From Skeletonema tropicum (taxonomy: Eukaryota; Bacillariophyta; Thalassiosirophyceae; Thalassiosirales; Thalassiosiraceae): a stretch of 64,000 nucleotides of DNA. Position numbers and translations under genes: made by a program. Shown in pieces: positions 10,064-24,917 of the stretch. The notes below the pieces were generated by a model. That model worked only from the letters and a program-made list of their open reading frames with translations. It searched no databases and was not told where the DNA came from. The number at the start of each line of letters is the position of its first letter. Position 1 is the first letter of the stretch. The stretch is from the NCBI GenBank assembly GCA_037178625.1, contig CM074133.1, positions 3,906,001 to 3,970,000 on the forward strand, given 5' to 3'.

Positions 10064-12491
10064 ACCAATGGTGCATTGTTCATTCACTGCGCTGATCTCT
10101 AGATAAACCCTTCTTGTCAACACGCACAAATTATTGCAATGCATCCGCCGACAACATGTTCGTCCTACTCATCTCAGGCTCTTCTCGATCACACGGTTGC
10201 GACAACTGCAACAACCAAAAGCCCGCACCCGCAGCGAAATGATAAAAGTGATATGGATATGGCCGGCAGTTCTCCAAATAATGTCTCGCGCTCCTCTCCA
10301 CAACTACACAGCGTTGATGTGAAACCAAATAATTATCAAACGAGTCAACAGCAGCAGCAACAACAACAACAACATCTGACGAATAACAATCATCATTATA
10401 TATCACGCAATGCTACAAAAATCATCAAGGGTGAAATTCATAACGTTTGTCTCACCATGCAATCTGATCCTCGCTATTATATAAGTAGAAGTACTTCGAA
10501 CAACTCCTCTTCCGATGGAGGTGATACAGCAGCAATGATGAGAAGAAGTCGATAGATTCGAATATGAAGATTGTCACCCTCCATTCCCTGGCAATCGACC
10601 TACTCATATACCTACACGCAGGCCCATCGAGTTCGCCATTTTAGCATTGCATTGTGCATTGTTCATTCACTGCGCTGATCTCTAGATAAACCCTTCTTGT
10701 CAACACGCACAAATTATTGCAATGCATCCGCCGACAACATGTTCGTCCTACTCATCTCAGGCTCTTCTCGATCACACGGTTGCGACAACTGCAACAACCA
10801 AAAGCCCGCACCCGCAGCGAAATGATAAAAGTGATATGGATATGGCCGGCAGTTCTCCAAATAATGCCTCGCGCTCCTCTCCACAACTACACAGCGTTGA
10901 TGTGAAACCAAATAATTATCAAACGAGTCAACAGCAGCAGCAGCAACAACAACAACAACATCTGACGAATAACAATCATCATTATATATCACGCAATGCT
11001 ACAAAAATCATCAAGGGTGAAATTCATAACGTTTGTCTCACCATGCGATCTGATCCTCGCTATTATATAAGTAGAAGTACTTCGAACAACTCCTCTTCCG
11101 ATGGAGGTGATACAGCAGCAATGATGAGAAGAAGTCGATAGATTCGAATATGAAGATTGTCACCCTCCATTCCCTGGCAATCGACCTACTCATATACCTA
11201 CACGCAGGCCCATCGAGTTCGCCATTTTAGCATTGCATTGTGCATTGTTCATTCACTGCGCTGATCTCTAGATAAACCCTTCTTGTCAACACGCACAAAT
11301 TATTGCAATGCATCCGCCGACAACATGTTCGTCCTACTCATCTCAGGCTCAGGCTCTTCTCGATCACACGGTTGCGACAACTGCAACAATCAAAAGCCCG
11401 CACCCGCAGCGAAATGATAAAAGTGATATGGATATGGCCGGCAGTTCTCCAAATAATGTCTCGCGCTCCTCTCCACAACTACACAGCGTTGATGTGAAAC
11501 CAAATAATTATCAAACGAGTCAACAGCAGCAGCAACAACAACAACAACATCTGACGAATAACAATCATCATTATATATCACGCAATGCTACAAAAATCAT
11601 CAAGGGTGAAATTCATAACGTTTGTCTCACCATGCAATCTGATCCTCGCTATTATATAAGTAGACGTACTTCGAACAACTCCTCTTCCGATGGAGGTGAT
11701 ACAGCAGCAATGATGAGAAGAAGTCGATAGATTCGAATATGAAGATTGTCACCCTCCATTCCCTGGCAATCGACCTACTCATATACCTACACGCAGGCCC
11801 ATCGAGTTCGCCATTTTAGCATTGCATTGTGCATTGTTCATTCACTGCGCTGATCTCTAGATAAACCCTTCTTGTCAACACGCACAAATTATTGCAATGC
11901 ATCCGCCGACAACATGTTCGTCCTACTCATCTCAGGCTCCGGCTCTTCTCGATCACACGGTTGCGACAACTGCAACAATCAAAAGCCCGCACCCGCAGCG
12001 AAATGATAAAAGTGATATGGATATGGCCGGCAGTTCTCCAAATGATGTCTCGCGCTCCTCTCCACAACTACACAGCGTTGATGTGAAACCAAATAATTAT
12101 AATTATCAAACGAGTCAACAGCAGCAGCAACAACAACAACAACATCTGACGAATAACAATCATCATTATATATCACGCAATGCTACAAAAATCATCAAGG
12201 GTGAAATTCATAACGTTTGTCTCACCATGCGATCTGATCCTCGCTATTATATAAGTAGAAGTACTTCGAACAACTCCTCTTCCGATGGAGGTGATACAGC
12301 AGCAATGATGAGAAGAAGTCGATAGATTCGAATATGAAGATTGTCACCCTCCATTCCCTGGCAATCGACCTACTCATATACCTACACGCAGGCCCATCGA
12401 GTTCGCCATTTTAGCATTGCATTGTGCATTGTTCATTCACTGCGCTGATCTCTAGATAAACCCTTCTTGTCAACACGCACAAATTATTGCA

Positions 12492-12917
12492 ATGCATCCG
12501 CCGACAACATGTTCGTCCTACTCATCTCAGGCTCAGGCTCTTCTCGATCACACGGTTGCGACAACTGCAACAACCAAAAGCCCGCACCCGCAGCGAAATG
12601 ATAAAAGTGATATGGATATGGCCGGCAGTTCTCCAAATAATGTCTCGCGCTCCTCTCCACAACTACACAGCGTTGATGTGAAACCAAATAATTATCAAAC
12701 GAGTCAACAGCAGCAGCAACAACAACAACAACAACATCTGACGAATAACAATCATCATTATATATCACGCAATGCTACAAAAATCATCAAGGGTGAAATT
12801 CATAACGTTTGTCTCACCATGCGATCTGATCCTCGCTATTATATAAGTAGAAGTACTTCGAACAACTCCTCTTCCGATGGAGGTGATACAGCAGCAATGA
12901 TGAGAAGAAGTCGATAG
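12492..12917 (+). CDS. Representative satellite ORF with polyGln (hypothetical)
   Basis: Shown as the example of an ORF found in most units. It is 141 codons, starting MHPPTTCSSYSS. It is rich in Ser, Thr, Asn and Gln, with a run of ten Gln at residues ~75-84 followed by HLTNNNHHYISRNATKI, and ends RRSR. No signal peptide, membrane segment or known domain is seen. Across units the frame is mostly kept because indels are 3 or 6 bp, but it is broken at 16627, 17221 and 49248 (extra TA), 19588 and 47471 (extra C), 20178 (loss of TA), 20765 (an altered AATATAATTATC block) and 49839 (extra A). That argues for neutral persistence at least in part. Whether it is translated cannot be decided from sequence. 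Confidence 0.2.
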   Translation: MHPPTTCSSYSSQAQALLDHTVATTATTKSPHPQRNDKSDMDMAGSSPNNVSRSSPQLHSVDVKPNNYQTSQQQQQQQQQQHLTNNNHHYISRNATKIIKGEIHNVCLTMRSDPRYYISRSTSNNSSSDGGDTAAMMRRSR

Positions 12918-15900
12918 ATTCGAATATGAAGATTGTCACCCTCCATTCCCTGGCAATCGACCTACTCATATACCTACACGCAGGCCCATCGAGTTCGCCA
13001 TTTTAGCATTGCATTGTGCATTGTTCATTCACTGCGCTGATCTCTAGATAAACCCTTCTTGTCAACACGCACAAATTATTGCAATGCATCCGCCGACAAC
13101 ATGTTCGTCCTACTCATCTCAGGCTCAGGCTCTTCTCGATCACACGGTTGCGACAACTGCAACAACCAAAAGCCCGCACCCGCAGCGAAATGATAAAAGT
13201 GATATGGATATGGCCGGCAGTTCTCCAAATAATGTCTCGCGCTCCTCTCCACAACTACACAGCGTTGATGTGAAACCAAATAATTATAATTATCGAACGA
13301 GTCAACAGCAGCAGCAACAACAACAACAACATCTGACGAATAACAATCATCATTATATATCACGCAATGCTACAAAAATCATCAAGGGTGAAATTCATAA
13401 CGTTTGTCTCACCATGCGATCTGATCCTCGCTATTATATAAGTAGAAGTACTTCGAACAACTCCTCTTCCGATGGAGGTGATACAGCAGCAATGATGAGA
13501 AGAAGTCGATAGATTCGAATATGAAGATTGTCACCCTCCATTCCCTGGCAATCGACCTACTCATATACCTACACGCAGGCCCATCGAGTTCGCCATTTTA
13601 GCATTGCATTGTGCATTGTTCATTCACTGCGCTGATCTCTAGATAAACCCTTCTTGTCAACACGCACAAATTATTGCAATGCATCCGCCGACAACATGTT
13701 CGTCCTACTCATCTCAGGCTCTTCTCGATCACACGGTTGCGACAACTGCAACAACCAAAAGCCCGCACCCGCAGCGAAATGATAAAAGTGATATGGATAT
13801 GGCCGGCAGTTCTCCAAATAATGTCTCGCGCTCCTCTCCACAACTACACAGCGTTGATGTGAAACCAAATAATTATCAAACGAGTCAACAGCAGCAGCAA
13901 CAACAACAACAACATCTGACGAATAACAATCATCATTATATATCACGCAATGCTACAAAAATCATCAAGGGTGAAATTCATAACGTTTGTCTCACCATGC
14001 AATCTGATCCTCGCTATTATATAAGTAGAAGTACTTCGAACAACTCCTCTTCCGATGGAGGTGATACAGCAGCAATGATGAGAAGAAGTCGATAGATTCG
14101 AATATGAAGATTGTCACCCTCCATTCCCTGGCAATCGACCTACTCATATACCTACACGCAGGCCCATCGAGTTCGCCATTTTAGCATTGCATTGTGCATT
14201 GTTCATTCACTGCGCTGATCTCTAGATAAACCCTTCTTGTCAACACGCACAAATTATTGCAATGCATCCGCCGACAACATGTTCGTCCTACTCATCTCAG
14301 GCTCAGGCTCTTCTCGATCACACGGTTGCGACAACTGCAACAACCAAAAGCCCGCACCCGCAGCGAAATGATAAAAGTGATATGGATATGGCCGGCAGTT
14401 CTCCAAATAATGTCTCGCGCTCCTCTCCACAACTACACAGCGTTGATGTGAAACCAAATAATTATCAAACGAGTCAACAGCAGCAGCAACAACAACAACA
14501 ACATCTGACGAATAACAATCATCATTATATATCACGCAATGCTACAAAAATCATCAAGGGTGAAATTCATAACGTTTGTCTCACCATGCGATCTGATCCT
14601 CGCTATTATATAAGTAGAAGTACTTCGAACAACTCCTCTTCCGATGGAGGTGATACAGCAGCAATGATGAGAAGAAGTCGATAGATTCGAATATGAAGAT
14701 TGTCACCCTCCATTCCCTGGCAATCGACCTACTCATATACCTACACGCAGGCCCATCGAGTTCGCCATTTTAGCATTGCATTGTGCATTGTTCATTCACT
14801 GCGCTGATCTCTAGATAAACCCTTCTTGTCAACACGCACAAATTATTGCAATGCATCCGCCGACAACATGTTCGTCCTACTCATCTCAGGCTCAGGCTCT
14901 TCTCGATCACACGGTTGCGACAACTGCAACAATCAAAAGCCCGCACCCGCAGCGAAATGATAAAAGTGATATGGATATGGCCGGCAGTTCTCCAAATGAT
15001 GTCTCGCGCTCCTCTCCACAACTACACAGCGTTGATGTGAAACCAAATAATTATCAAACGAGTCAACAGCAGCAGCAACAACAACAACAACATCTGACGA
15101 ATAACAATCATCATTATATATCACGCAATGCTACAAAAATCATCAAGGGTGAAATTCATAACGTTTGTCTCACCATGCAATCTGATCCTCGCTATTATAT
15201 AAGTAGAAGTACTTCGAACAACTCCTCTTCCGATGGAGGTGATACAGCAGCAATGATGAGAAGAAGTCGATAGATTCGAATATGAAGATTGTCACCCTCC
15301 ATTCCCTGGCAATCGACCTACTCATATACCTACACGCAGGCCCATCGAGTTCGCCATTTTAGCATTGCATTGTGCATTGTTCATTCACTGCGCTGATCTC
15401 TAGATAAACCCTTCTTGTCAACACGCACAAATTATTGCAATGCATCCGCCGACAACATGTTCGTCCTACTCATCTCAGGCTCCGGCTCTTCTCGATCACA
15501 CGGTTGCGACAACTGCAACAACCAAAAGCCCGCACCCGCAGCGAAATGATAAAAGTGATATGGATATGGCCGGCAGTTCTCCAAATAATGTCTCGCGCTC
15601 CTCTCCACAACTACACAGCGTTGATGTGAAACCAAATAATTATCAAACGAGTCAACAGCAGCAGCAACAACAACAACAACAACATCTGACGAATAACAAT
15701 CATCATTATATATCACGCAATGCTACAAAAATCATCAAGGGTGAAATTCATAACGTTTGTCTCACCATGCGATCTGATCCTCGCTATTATATAAGTAGAA
15801 GTACTTCGAACAACTCCTCTTCCGATGGAGGTGATACAGCAGCAATGATGAGAAGAAGTCGATAGATTCGAATATGAAGATTGTCACCCTCCATTCCCTG

Positions 15901-17220
15901 GCAATCGACCTACTCATATACCTACACGCAGGCCCATCGAGTTCGCCATTTTAGCATTGCATTGTGCATTGTTCATTCACTGCGCTGATCTCTAGATAAA
16001 CCCTTCTTGTCAACACGCACAAATTATTGCAATGCATCCGCCGACAACATGTTCGTCCTACTCATCTCAGGCTCAGGCTCTTCTCGATCACACGGTTGCG
16101 ACAACTGCAACAACCAAAAGCCCGCACCCGCAGCGAAATGATAAAAGTGATATGGATATGGCCGGCAGTTCTCCAAATAATGTCTCGCGCTCCTCTCCAC
16201 AACTACACAGCGTTGATGTGAAACCAAATAATTATAATTATCAAACGAGTCAACAGCAGCAGCAACAACAACAACAACATCTGACGAATAACAATCATCA
16301 TTATATATCACGCAATGCTACAAAAATCATCAAGGGTGAAATTCATAACGTTTGTCTCACCATGCGATCTGATCCTCGCTATTATATAAGTAGAAGTACT
16401 TCGAACAACTCCTCTTCCGATGGAGGTGATACAGCAGCAATGATGAGAAGAAGTCGATAGATTCGAATATGAAGATTGTCACCCTCCATTCCCTGGCAAT
16501 CGACCTACTCATATACCTACACGCAGGCCCATCGAGTTCGCCATTTTAGCATTGCATTGTGCATTGTTCATTCACTGCGCTGATCTCTAGATAAACCCTT
16601 CTTGTCAACACGCACAAATTATTGCAATGCATCCGCCGACAACATGTTCGTCCTACTCATCTCAGGCTCAGGCTCTTCTCGATCACACGGTTGCGACAAC
16701 TGCAACAACCAAAAGCCCGCACCCGCAGCGAAATGATAAAAGTGATATGGATATGGCCGGCAGTTCTCCAAATGATGTCTCGCGCTCCTCTCCACAACTA
16801 CACAGCGTTGATGTGAAACCAAATAATTATCAAACGAGTCAACAGCAGCAGCAACAACAACAACAACAACATCTGACGAATAACAATCATCATTATATAT
16901 CACGCAATGCTACAAAAATCATCAAGGGTGAAATTCATAACGTTTGTCTCACCATGCGATCTGATCCTCGCTATTATATATAAGTAGAAGTACTTCGAAC
17001 AACTCCTCTTCCGATGGAGGTGATACAGCAGCAATGATGAGAAGAAGTCGATAGATTCGAATATGAAGATTGTCACCCTCCATTCCCTGGCAATCGACCT
17101 ACTCATATACCTACACGCAGGCCCATCGAGTTCGCCATTTTAGCATTGCATTGTGCATTGTTCATTCACTGCGCTGATCTCTAGATAAACCCTTCTTGTC
17201 AACACGCACAAATTATTGCA

Positions 17221-20200
17221 ATGCATCCGCCGACAACATGTTCGTCCTACTCATCTCAGGCTCAGGCTCTTCTCGATCACACGGTTGCGACAACTGCAAC
17301 AACCAAAAGCCCGCACCCGCAGCGAAATGATAAAAGTGATATGGATATGGCCGGCAGTTCTCCAAATAATGTCTCGCGCTCCTCTCCACAACTACACAGC
17401 GTTGATGTGAAACCAAATAATTATCAAACGAGTCAACAGCAGCAGCAACAACAACAACAACATCTGACGAATAACAATCATCATTATATATCACGCAATG
17501 CTACAAAAATCATCAAGGGTGAAATTCATAACGTTTGTCTCACCATGCGATCTGATCCTCGCTATTATATATAAGTAGAAGTACTTCGAACAACTCCTCT
17601 TCCGATGGAGGTGATACAGCAGCAATGATGAGAAGAAGTCGATAGATTCGAATATGAAGATTGTCACCCTCCATTCCCTGGCAATCGACCTACTCATATA
17701 CCTACACGCAGGCCCATCGAGTTCGCCATTTTAGCATTGCATTGTGCATTGTTCATTCACTGCGCTGATCTCTAGATAAACCCTTCTTGTCAACACGCAC
17801 AAATTATTGCAATGCATCCGCCGACAACATGTTCGTCCTACTCATCTCAGGCTCAGGCTCTTCTCGATCACACGGTTGCGACAACTGCAACAACCAAAAG
17901 CCCGCACCCGCAGCGAAATGATAAAAGTGATATGGATATGGCCGGCAGTTCTCCAAATGATGTCTCGCGCTCCTCTCCACAACTACACAGCGTTGATGTG
18001 AAACCAAATAATTATAATTATCAAACGAGTCAACAGCAGCAGCAGCAACAACAACAACAACATCTGACGAATAACAATCATCATTATATATCACGCAATG
18101 CTACAAAAATCATCAAGGGTGAAATTCATAACGTTTGTCTCACCATGCAATCTGATCCTCGCTATTATATAAGTAGAAGTACTTCGAACAACTCCTCTTC
18201 CGATGGAGGTGATACAGCAGCAATGATGAGAAGAAGTCGATAGATTCGAATATGAAGATTGTCACCCTCCATTCCCTGGCAATCGACCTACTCATATACC
18301 TACACGCAGGCCCATCGAGTTCGCCATTTTAGCATTGCATTGTGCATTGTTCATTCACTGCGCTGATCTCTAGATAAACCCTTCTTGTCAACACGCACAA
18401 ATTATTGCAATGCATCCGCCGACAACATGTTCGTCCTACTCATCTCAGGCTCAGGCTCTTCTCGATCACACGGTTGCGACAACTGCAACAATCAAAAGCC
18501 CGCAGCGAAATGATAAAAGTGATATGGATATGGCCGGCAGTTCTCCAAATGATGTCTCGCGCTCCTCTCCACAACTACACAGCGTTGATGTGAAACCAAA
18601 TAATTATAATTATCAAACGAGTCAACAGCAGCAGCAACAACAACAACAACATCTGACGAATAACAATCATCATTATATATCACGCAATGCTACAAAAATC
18701 ATCAAGGGTGAAATTCATAACGTTTGTCTCACCATGCAATCTGATCCTCGCTATTATATAAGTAGAAGTACTTCGAACAACTCCTCTTCCGATGGAGGTG
18801 ATACAGCAGCAATGATGAGAAGAAGTCGATAGATTCGAATATGAAGATTGTCACCCTCCATTCCCTGGCAATCGACCTACTCATATACCTACACGCAGGC
18901 CCATCGAGTTCGCCATTTTAGCATTGCATTGTGCATTGTTCATTCACTGCGCTGATCTCTAGATAAACCCTTCTTGTCAACACGCACAAATTATTGCAAT
19001 GCATCCGCCGACAACATGTTCGTCCTACTCATCTCAGGCTCAGGCTCTTCTCGATCACACGGTTGCGACAACTGCAACAACCAAAAGCCCGCACCCGCAG
19101 CGAAATGATAAAAGTGATATGGATATGGCCGGCAGTTCTCCAAATAATGTCTCGCGCTCCTCTCCACAACTACACAGCGTTGATGTGAAACCAAATAATT
19201 ATCAAACGAGTCAACAGCAGCAGCAACAACAACAACAACATCTGACGAATAACAATCATCATTATATATCACGCAATGCTACAAAAATCATCAAGGGTGA
19301 AATTCATAACGTTTGTCTCACCATGCAATCTGATCCTCGCTATTATATAAGTAGAAGTACTTCGAACAACTCCTCTTCCGATGGAGGTGATACAGCAGCA
19401 ATGATGAGAAGAAGTCGATAGATTCGAATATGAAGATTGTCACCCTCCATTCCCTGGCAATCGACCTACTCATATACCTACACGCAGGCCCATCGAGTTC
19501 GCCATTTTAGCATTGCATTGTGCATTGTTCATTCACTGCGCTGATCTCTAGATAAACCCTTCTTGTCAACACGCACAAATTATTGCAATGCATCCGCCGA
19601 CAACATGTTCGTCCTACTCATCTCAGGCTCAGGCTCTTCTCGATCACACGGTTGCGACAACTGCAACAACCAAAAGCCCCGCAGCGAAATGATAAAAGTG
19701 ATATGGATATGGCCGGCAGTTCTCCAAATGATGTCTCGCGCTCCTCTCCACAACTACACAGCGTTGATGTGAAACCAAATAATTATAATTATCAAACGAG
19801 TCAACAGCAGCAGCAACAACAACAACAACATCTGACGAATAACAATCATCATTATATATCACGCAATGCTACAAAAATCATCAAGGGTGAAATTCATAAC
19901 GTTTGTCTCACCATGCAATCTGATCCTCGCTATTATATAAGTAGAAGTACTTCGAACAACTCCTCTTCCGATGGAGGTGATACAGCAGCAATGATGAGAA
20001 GAAGTCGATAGATTCGAATATGAAGATTGTCACCCTCCATTCCCTGGCAATCGACCTACTCATATACCTACACGCAGGCCCATCGAGTTCGCCATTTTAG
20101 CATTGCATTGTGCATTGTTCATTCACTGCGCTGATCTCTAGATAAACCCTTCTTGTCAACACGCACAAATTATTGCAATGCATCCGCCGACAACATGTTC

Positions 20201-22539
20201 GTCCTACTCATCTCAGGCTCAGGCTCTTCTCGATCACACGGTTGCGACAACTGCAACAATCAAAAGCCCGCAGCGAAATGATAAAAGTGATATGGATATG
20301 GCCGGCAGTTCTCCAAATGATGTCTCGCGCTCCTCTCCACAACTACACAGCGTTGATGTGAAACCAAATAATTATAATTATCAAACGAGTCAACAGCAGC
20401 AGCAACAACAACAACAACATCTGACGAATAACAATCATCATTATATCACGCAATGCTACAAAAATCATCAAGGGTGAAATTCATAACGTTTGTCTCACCA
20501 TGCAATCTGATCCTCGCTATTATATAAGTAGAAGTACTTCGAACAACTCCTCTTCCGATGGAGGTGATACAGCAGCAATGATGAGAAGAAGTCGATAGAT
20601 TCGAATATGAAGATTGTCACCCTCCATTCCCTGGCAATCGACCTACTCATATACCTACACGCAGGCCCATCGAGTTCGCCATTTTAGCATTGCATTGTGC
20701 ATTGTTCATTCACTGCGCTGATCTCTAGATAAACCCTTCTTGTCAACACGCACAAATTATTGCAATGCATCCGCCGACAACATGTTCGTCCTACTCATCT
20801 CAGGCTCAGGCTCTTCTCGATCACACGGTTGCGACAACTGCAACAACCAAAAGCCCGCACCCGCAGCGAAATGATAAAAGTGATATGGATATGGCCGGCA
20901 GTTCTCCAAATAATGTCTCGCGCTCCTCTCCACAACTACACAGCGTTGATGTGAAACCAAATATAATTATCAAACGAGTCAACAGCAGCAGCAACAACAA
21001 CAACAACAACATCTGACGAATAACAATCATCATTATATATCACGCAATGCTACAAAAATCATCAAGGGTGAAATTCATAACGTTTGTCTCACCATGCAAT
21101 CTGATCCTCGCTATTATATAAGTAGAAGTACTTCGAACAACTCCTCTTCCGATGGAGGTGATACAGCAGCAATGATGAGAAGAAGTCGATAGATTCGAAT
21201 ATGAAGATTGTCACCCTCCATTCCCTGGCAATCGACCTACTCATATACCTACACGCAGGCCCATCGAGTTCGCCATTTTAGCATTGCATTGTGCATTGTT
21301 CATTCACTGCGCTGATCTCTAGATAAACCCTTCTTGTCAACACGCACAAATTATTGCAATGCATCCGCCGACAACATGTTCGTCCTACTCATCTCAGGCT
21401 CAGGCTCTTCTCGATCACACGGTTGCGACAACTGCAACAACCAAAAGCCGCCCGCAGCGAAATGATAAAAGTGATATGGATATGGCCGGCAGTTCTCCAA
21501 ATGATGTCTCGCGCTCCTCTCCACAACTACACAGCGTTGATGTGAAACCAAATAATTATAATTATCAAACGAGTCAACAGCAGCAGCAACAACAACAACA
21601 ACATCTGACGAATAACAATCATCATTATATATCACGCAATGCTACAAAAATCATCAAGGGTGAAATTCATAACGTTTGTCTCACCATGCAATCTGATCCT
21701 CGCTATTATATAAGTAGAAGTACTTCGAACAACTCCTCTTCCGATGGAGGTGATACAGCAGCAATGATGAGAAGAAGTCGATAGATTCGAATATGAAGAT
21801 TGTCACCCTCCATTCCCTGGCAATCGACCTACTCATATACCTACACGCAGGCCCATCGAGTTCGCCATTTTAGCATTGCATTGTGCATTGTTCATTCACT
21901 GCGCTGATCTCTAGATAAACCCTTCTTGTCAACACGCACAAATTATTGCAATGCATCCGCCGACAACATGTTCGTCCTACTCATCTCAGGCTCAGGCTCT
22001 TCTCGATCACACGGTTGCGACAACTGCAACAATCAAAAGCCCGCAGCGAAATGATAAAAGTGATATGGATATGGCCGGCAGTTCTCCAAATGATGTCTCG
22101 CGCTCCTCTCCACAACTACACAGCGTTGATGTGAAACCAAATAATTATAATTATCAAACGAGTCAACAGCAGCAGCAACAACAACAACAACATCTGACGA
22201 ATAACAATCATCATTATATATCACGCAATGCTACAAAAATCATCAAGGGTGAAATTCATAACGTTTGTCTCACCATGCAATCTGATCCTCGCTATTATAT
22301 AAGTAGAAGTACTTCGAACAACTCCTCTTCCGATGGAGGTGATACAGCAGCAATGATGAGAAGAAGTCGATAGATTCGAATATGAAGATTGTCACCCTCC
22401 ATTCCCTGGCAATCGACCTACTCATATACCTACACGCAGGCCCATCGAGTTCGCCATTTTAGCATTGCATTGTGCATTGTTCATTCACTGCGCTGATCTC
22501 TAGATAAACCCTTCTTGTCAACACGCACAAATTATTGCA
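17221..22539 (+). repeat. Trimeric higher-order repeat in array 1
   Basis: Unit variants recur in a three-step order. Type a encodes SSPNNV with the CGCACC block. Type b encodes SSPNDV with ACC before AAAAGC. Type c encodes SSPNDV with ATC before AAAAGC and lacks CGCACC. The a-b-c order is seen at 17221/17812/18410, at 18999/19588/20178 and at 20765/21359/21951, a period of about 1770 bp. Confidence 0.7.
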
Positions 22540-24917
22540 ATGCATCCGCCGACAACATGTTCGTCCTACTCATCTCAGGCTCAGGCTCTTCTCGATCACA
22601 CGGTTGCGACAACTGCAACAACCAAAAGCCCGCACCCGCAGCGAAATGATAAAAGTGATATGGATATGGCCGGCAGTTCTCCAAATAATGTCTCGCGCTC
22701 CTCTCCACAACTACACAGCGTTGATGTGAAACCAAATAATTATAATTATCAAACGAGTCAACAGCAGCAGCAACAACAACAACAACATCTGACGAATAAC
22801 AATCATCATTATATATCACGCAATGCTACAAAAATCATCAAGGGTGAAATTCATAACGTTTGTCTCACCATGCAATCTGATCCTCGCTATTATATAAGTA
22901 GAAGTACTTCGAACAACTCCTCTTCCGATGGAGGTGATACAGCAGCAATGATGAGAAGAAGTCGATAGATTCGAATATGAAGATTGTCACCCTCCATTCC
23001 CTGGCAATCGACCTACTCATATACCTACACGCAGGCCCATCGAGTTCGCCATTTTAGCATTGCATTGTGCATTGTTCATTCACTGCGCTGATCTCTAGAT
23101 AAACCCTTCTTGTCAACACGCACAAATTATTGCAATGCATCCGCCGACAACATGTTCGTCCTACTCATCTCAGGCTCAGGCTCTTCTCGATCACACGGTT
23201 GCGACAACTGCAACAATCAAAAGCCCGCAGCGAAATGATAAAAGTGATATGGATATGGCCGGCAGTTCTCCAAATAATGTCTCGCGCTCCTCTCCACAAC
23301 TACACAGCGTTGATGTGAAACCAAATAATTATAATTATCAAACGAGTCAACAGCAGCAGCAACAACAACAACAACATCTGACGAATAACAATCATCATTA
23401 TATATCACGCAATGCTACAAAAATCATCAAGGGTGAAATTCATAACGTTTGTCTCACCATGCAATCTGATCCTCGCTATTATATAAGTAGAAGTACTTCG
23501 AACAACTCCTCTTCCGATGGAGGTGATACAGCAGCAATGATGAGAAGAAGTCGATAGATTCGAATATGAAGATTGTCACCCTCCATTCCCTGGCAATCGA
23601 CCTACTCATATACCTACACGCAGGCCCATCGAGTTCGCCATTTTAGCATTGCATTGTGCATTGTTCATTCACTGCGCTGATCTCTAGATAAACCCTTCTT
23701 GTCAACACGCACAAATTATTGCAATGCATCCGCCGACAACATGTTCGTCCTACTCATCTCAGGCTCAGGCTCTTCTCGATCACACGGTTGCGACAACTGC
23801 AACAACCAAAAGCCCGCACCCGCAGCGAAATGATAAAAGTGATATGGATATGGCCGGCAGTTCTCCAAATAATGTCTCGCGCTCCTCTCCACAACTACAC
23901 AGCGTTGATGTGAAACCAAATAATTATAATTATCAAACGAGTCAACAGCAGCAGCAACAACAACAACAACAACATCTGACGAATAACAATCATCATTATA
24001 TATCACGCAATGCTACAAAAATCATCAAGGGTGAAATTCATAACGTTTGTCTCACCATGCGATCTGATCCTCGCTATTATATAAGTAGAAGTACTTCGAA
24101 CAACTCCTCTTCCGATGGAGGTGATACAGCAGCAATGATGAGAAGAAGTCGATAGATTCGAATATGAAGATTGTCACCCTCCATTCCCTGGCAATCGACC
24201 TACTCATATACCTACACGCAGGCCCATCGAGTTCGCCATTTTAGCATTGCATTGTGCATTGTTCATTCACTGCGCTGATCTCTAGATAAACCCTTCTTGT
24301 CAACACGCACAAATTATTGCAATGCATCCGCCGACAACATGTTCGTCCTACTCATCTCAGGCTCAGGCTCTTCTCGATCACACGGTTGCGACAACTGCAA
24401 CAACCAAAAGCCCGCACCCGCAGCGAAATGATAAAAGTGATATGGATATGGCCGGCAGTTCTCCAAATAATGTCTCGCGCTCCTCTCCACAACTACACAG
24501 CGTTGATGTGAAACCAAATAATTATAATTATCAAACGAGTCAACAGCAGCAGCAACAACAACAACAACAACATCTGATGAATAACAATCAACATTGTACC
24601 TAAGCAGGTCCAGATTATACTCGTGTAGATATCTAATCTGATTAATTTTGTATTTATTTATCGATCTGATCCTCGCTATTATATAAGTAGAAGTACTCCG
24701 AACAACCCCTCTTCCGATGGAGGTGATACAGCAGCAATGATGAGAAGAAGTCGATAGATTCGAATATGAAGATTGTCACCTGTATATTAGTGAGATTACG
24801 AAATTTACATGATTCGTTTAGTGTTATGGAAGTGGATGGCATCTTTTCCTTGTCGAGCAATACTGCTGTTCTTCAGGATCATCTCAATTTTTTGTCTTCC
24901 AAGCTCCACGCCGCTCT

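Larger units (their letters stand above)
10064..24603 (+). repeat. 590-bp ORF-bearing satellite, array 1 (25 units)
   Basis: Twenty-five head-to-tail units of 583-598 bp. The ATG of the internal ORF lies at 10139, 10722, 11308, 11897, 12492, 13084, 13679, 14262, 14851, 15440, 16032, 16627, 17221, 17812, 18410, 18999, 19588, 20178, 20765, 21359, 21951, 22540, 23135, 23724 and 24322. Units are nearly identical; most length change is in CAA/CAG codons and in 6-bp blocks (GGCTCA, CGCACC, AATTAT). The first unit starts mid-sequence; the last diverges after the glutamine tract, ends in a CATTGTACC TAA, and is followed by a spacer and a further partial unit (24662-24778). Confidence 0.95.

Noticed and set aside
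10131..10406. Minus-strand ORF of ~91-96 codons present in most satellite units
   Set aside because: It overlaps the longer plus-strand ORF, reads the Gln tract as a Val/Ala run, and has no features of its own; probably a shadow frame.
10375..10420. CTGACGA core-like motif in each 590-bp unit as a satellite hammerhead
   Set aside because: No GAA follows a pairable stem II and no stem I partner is present.
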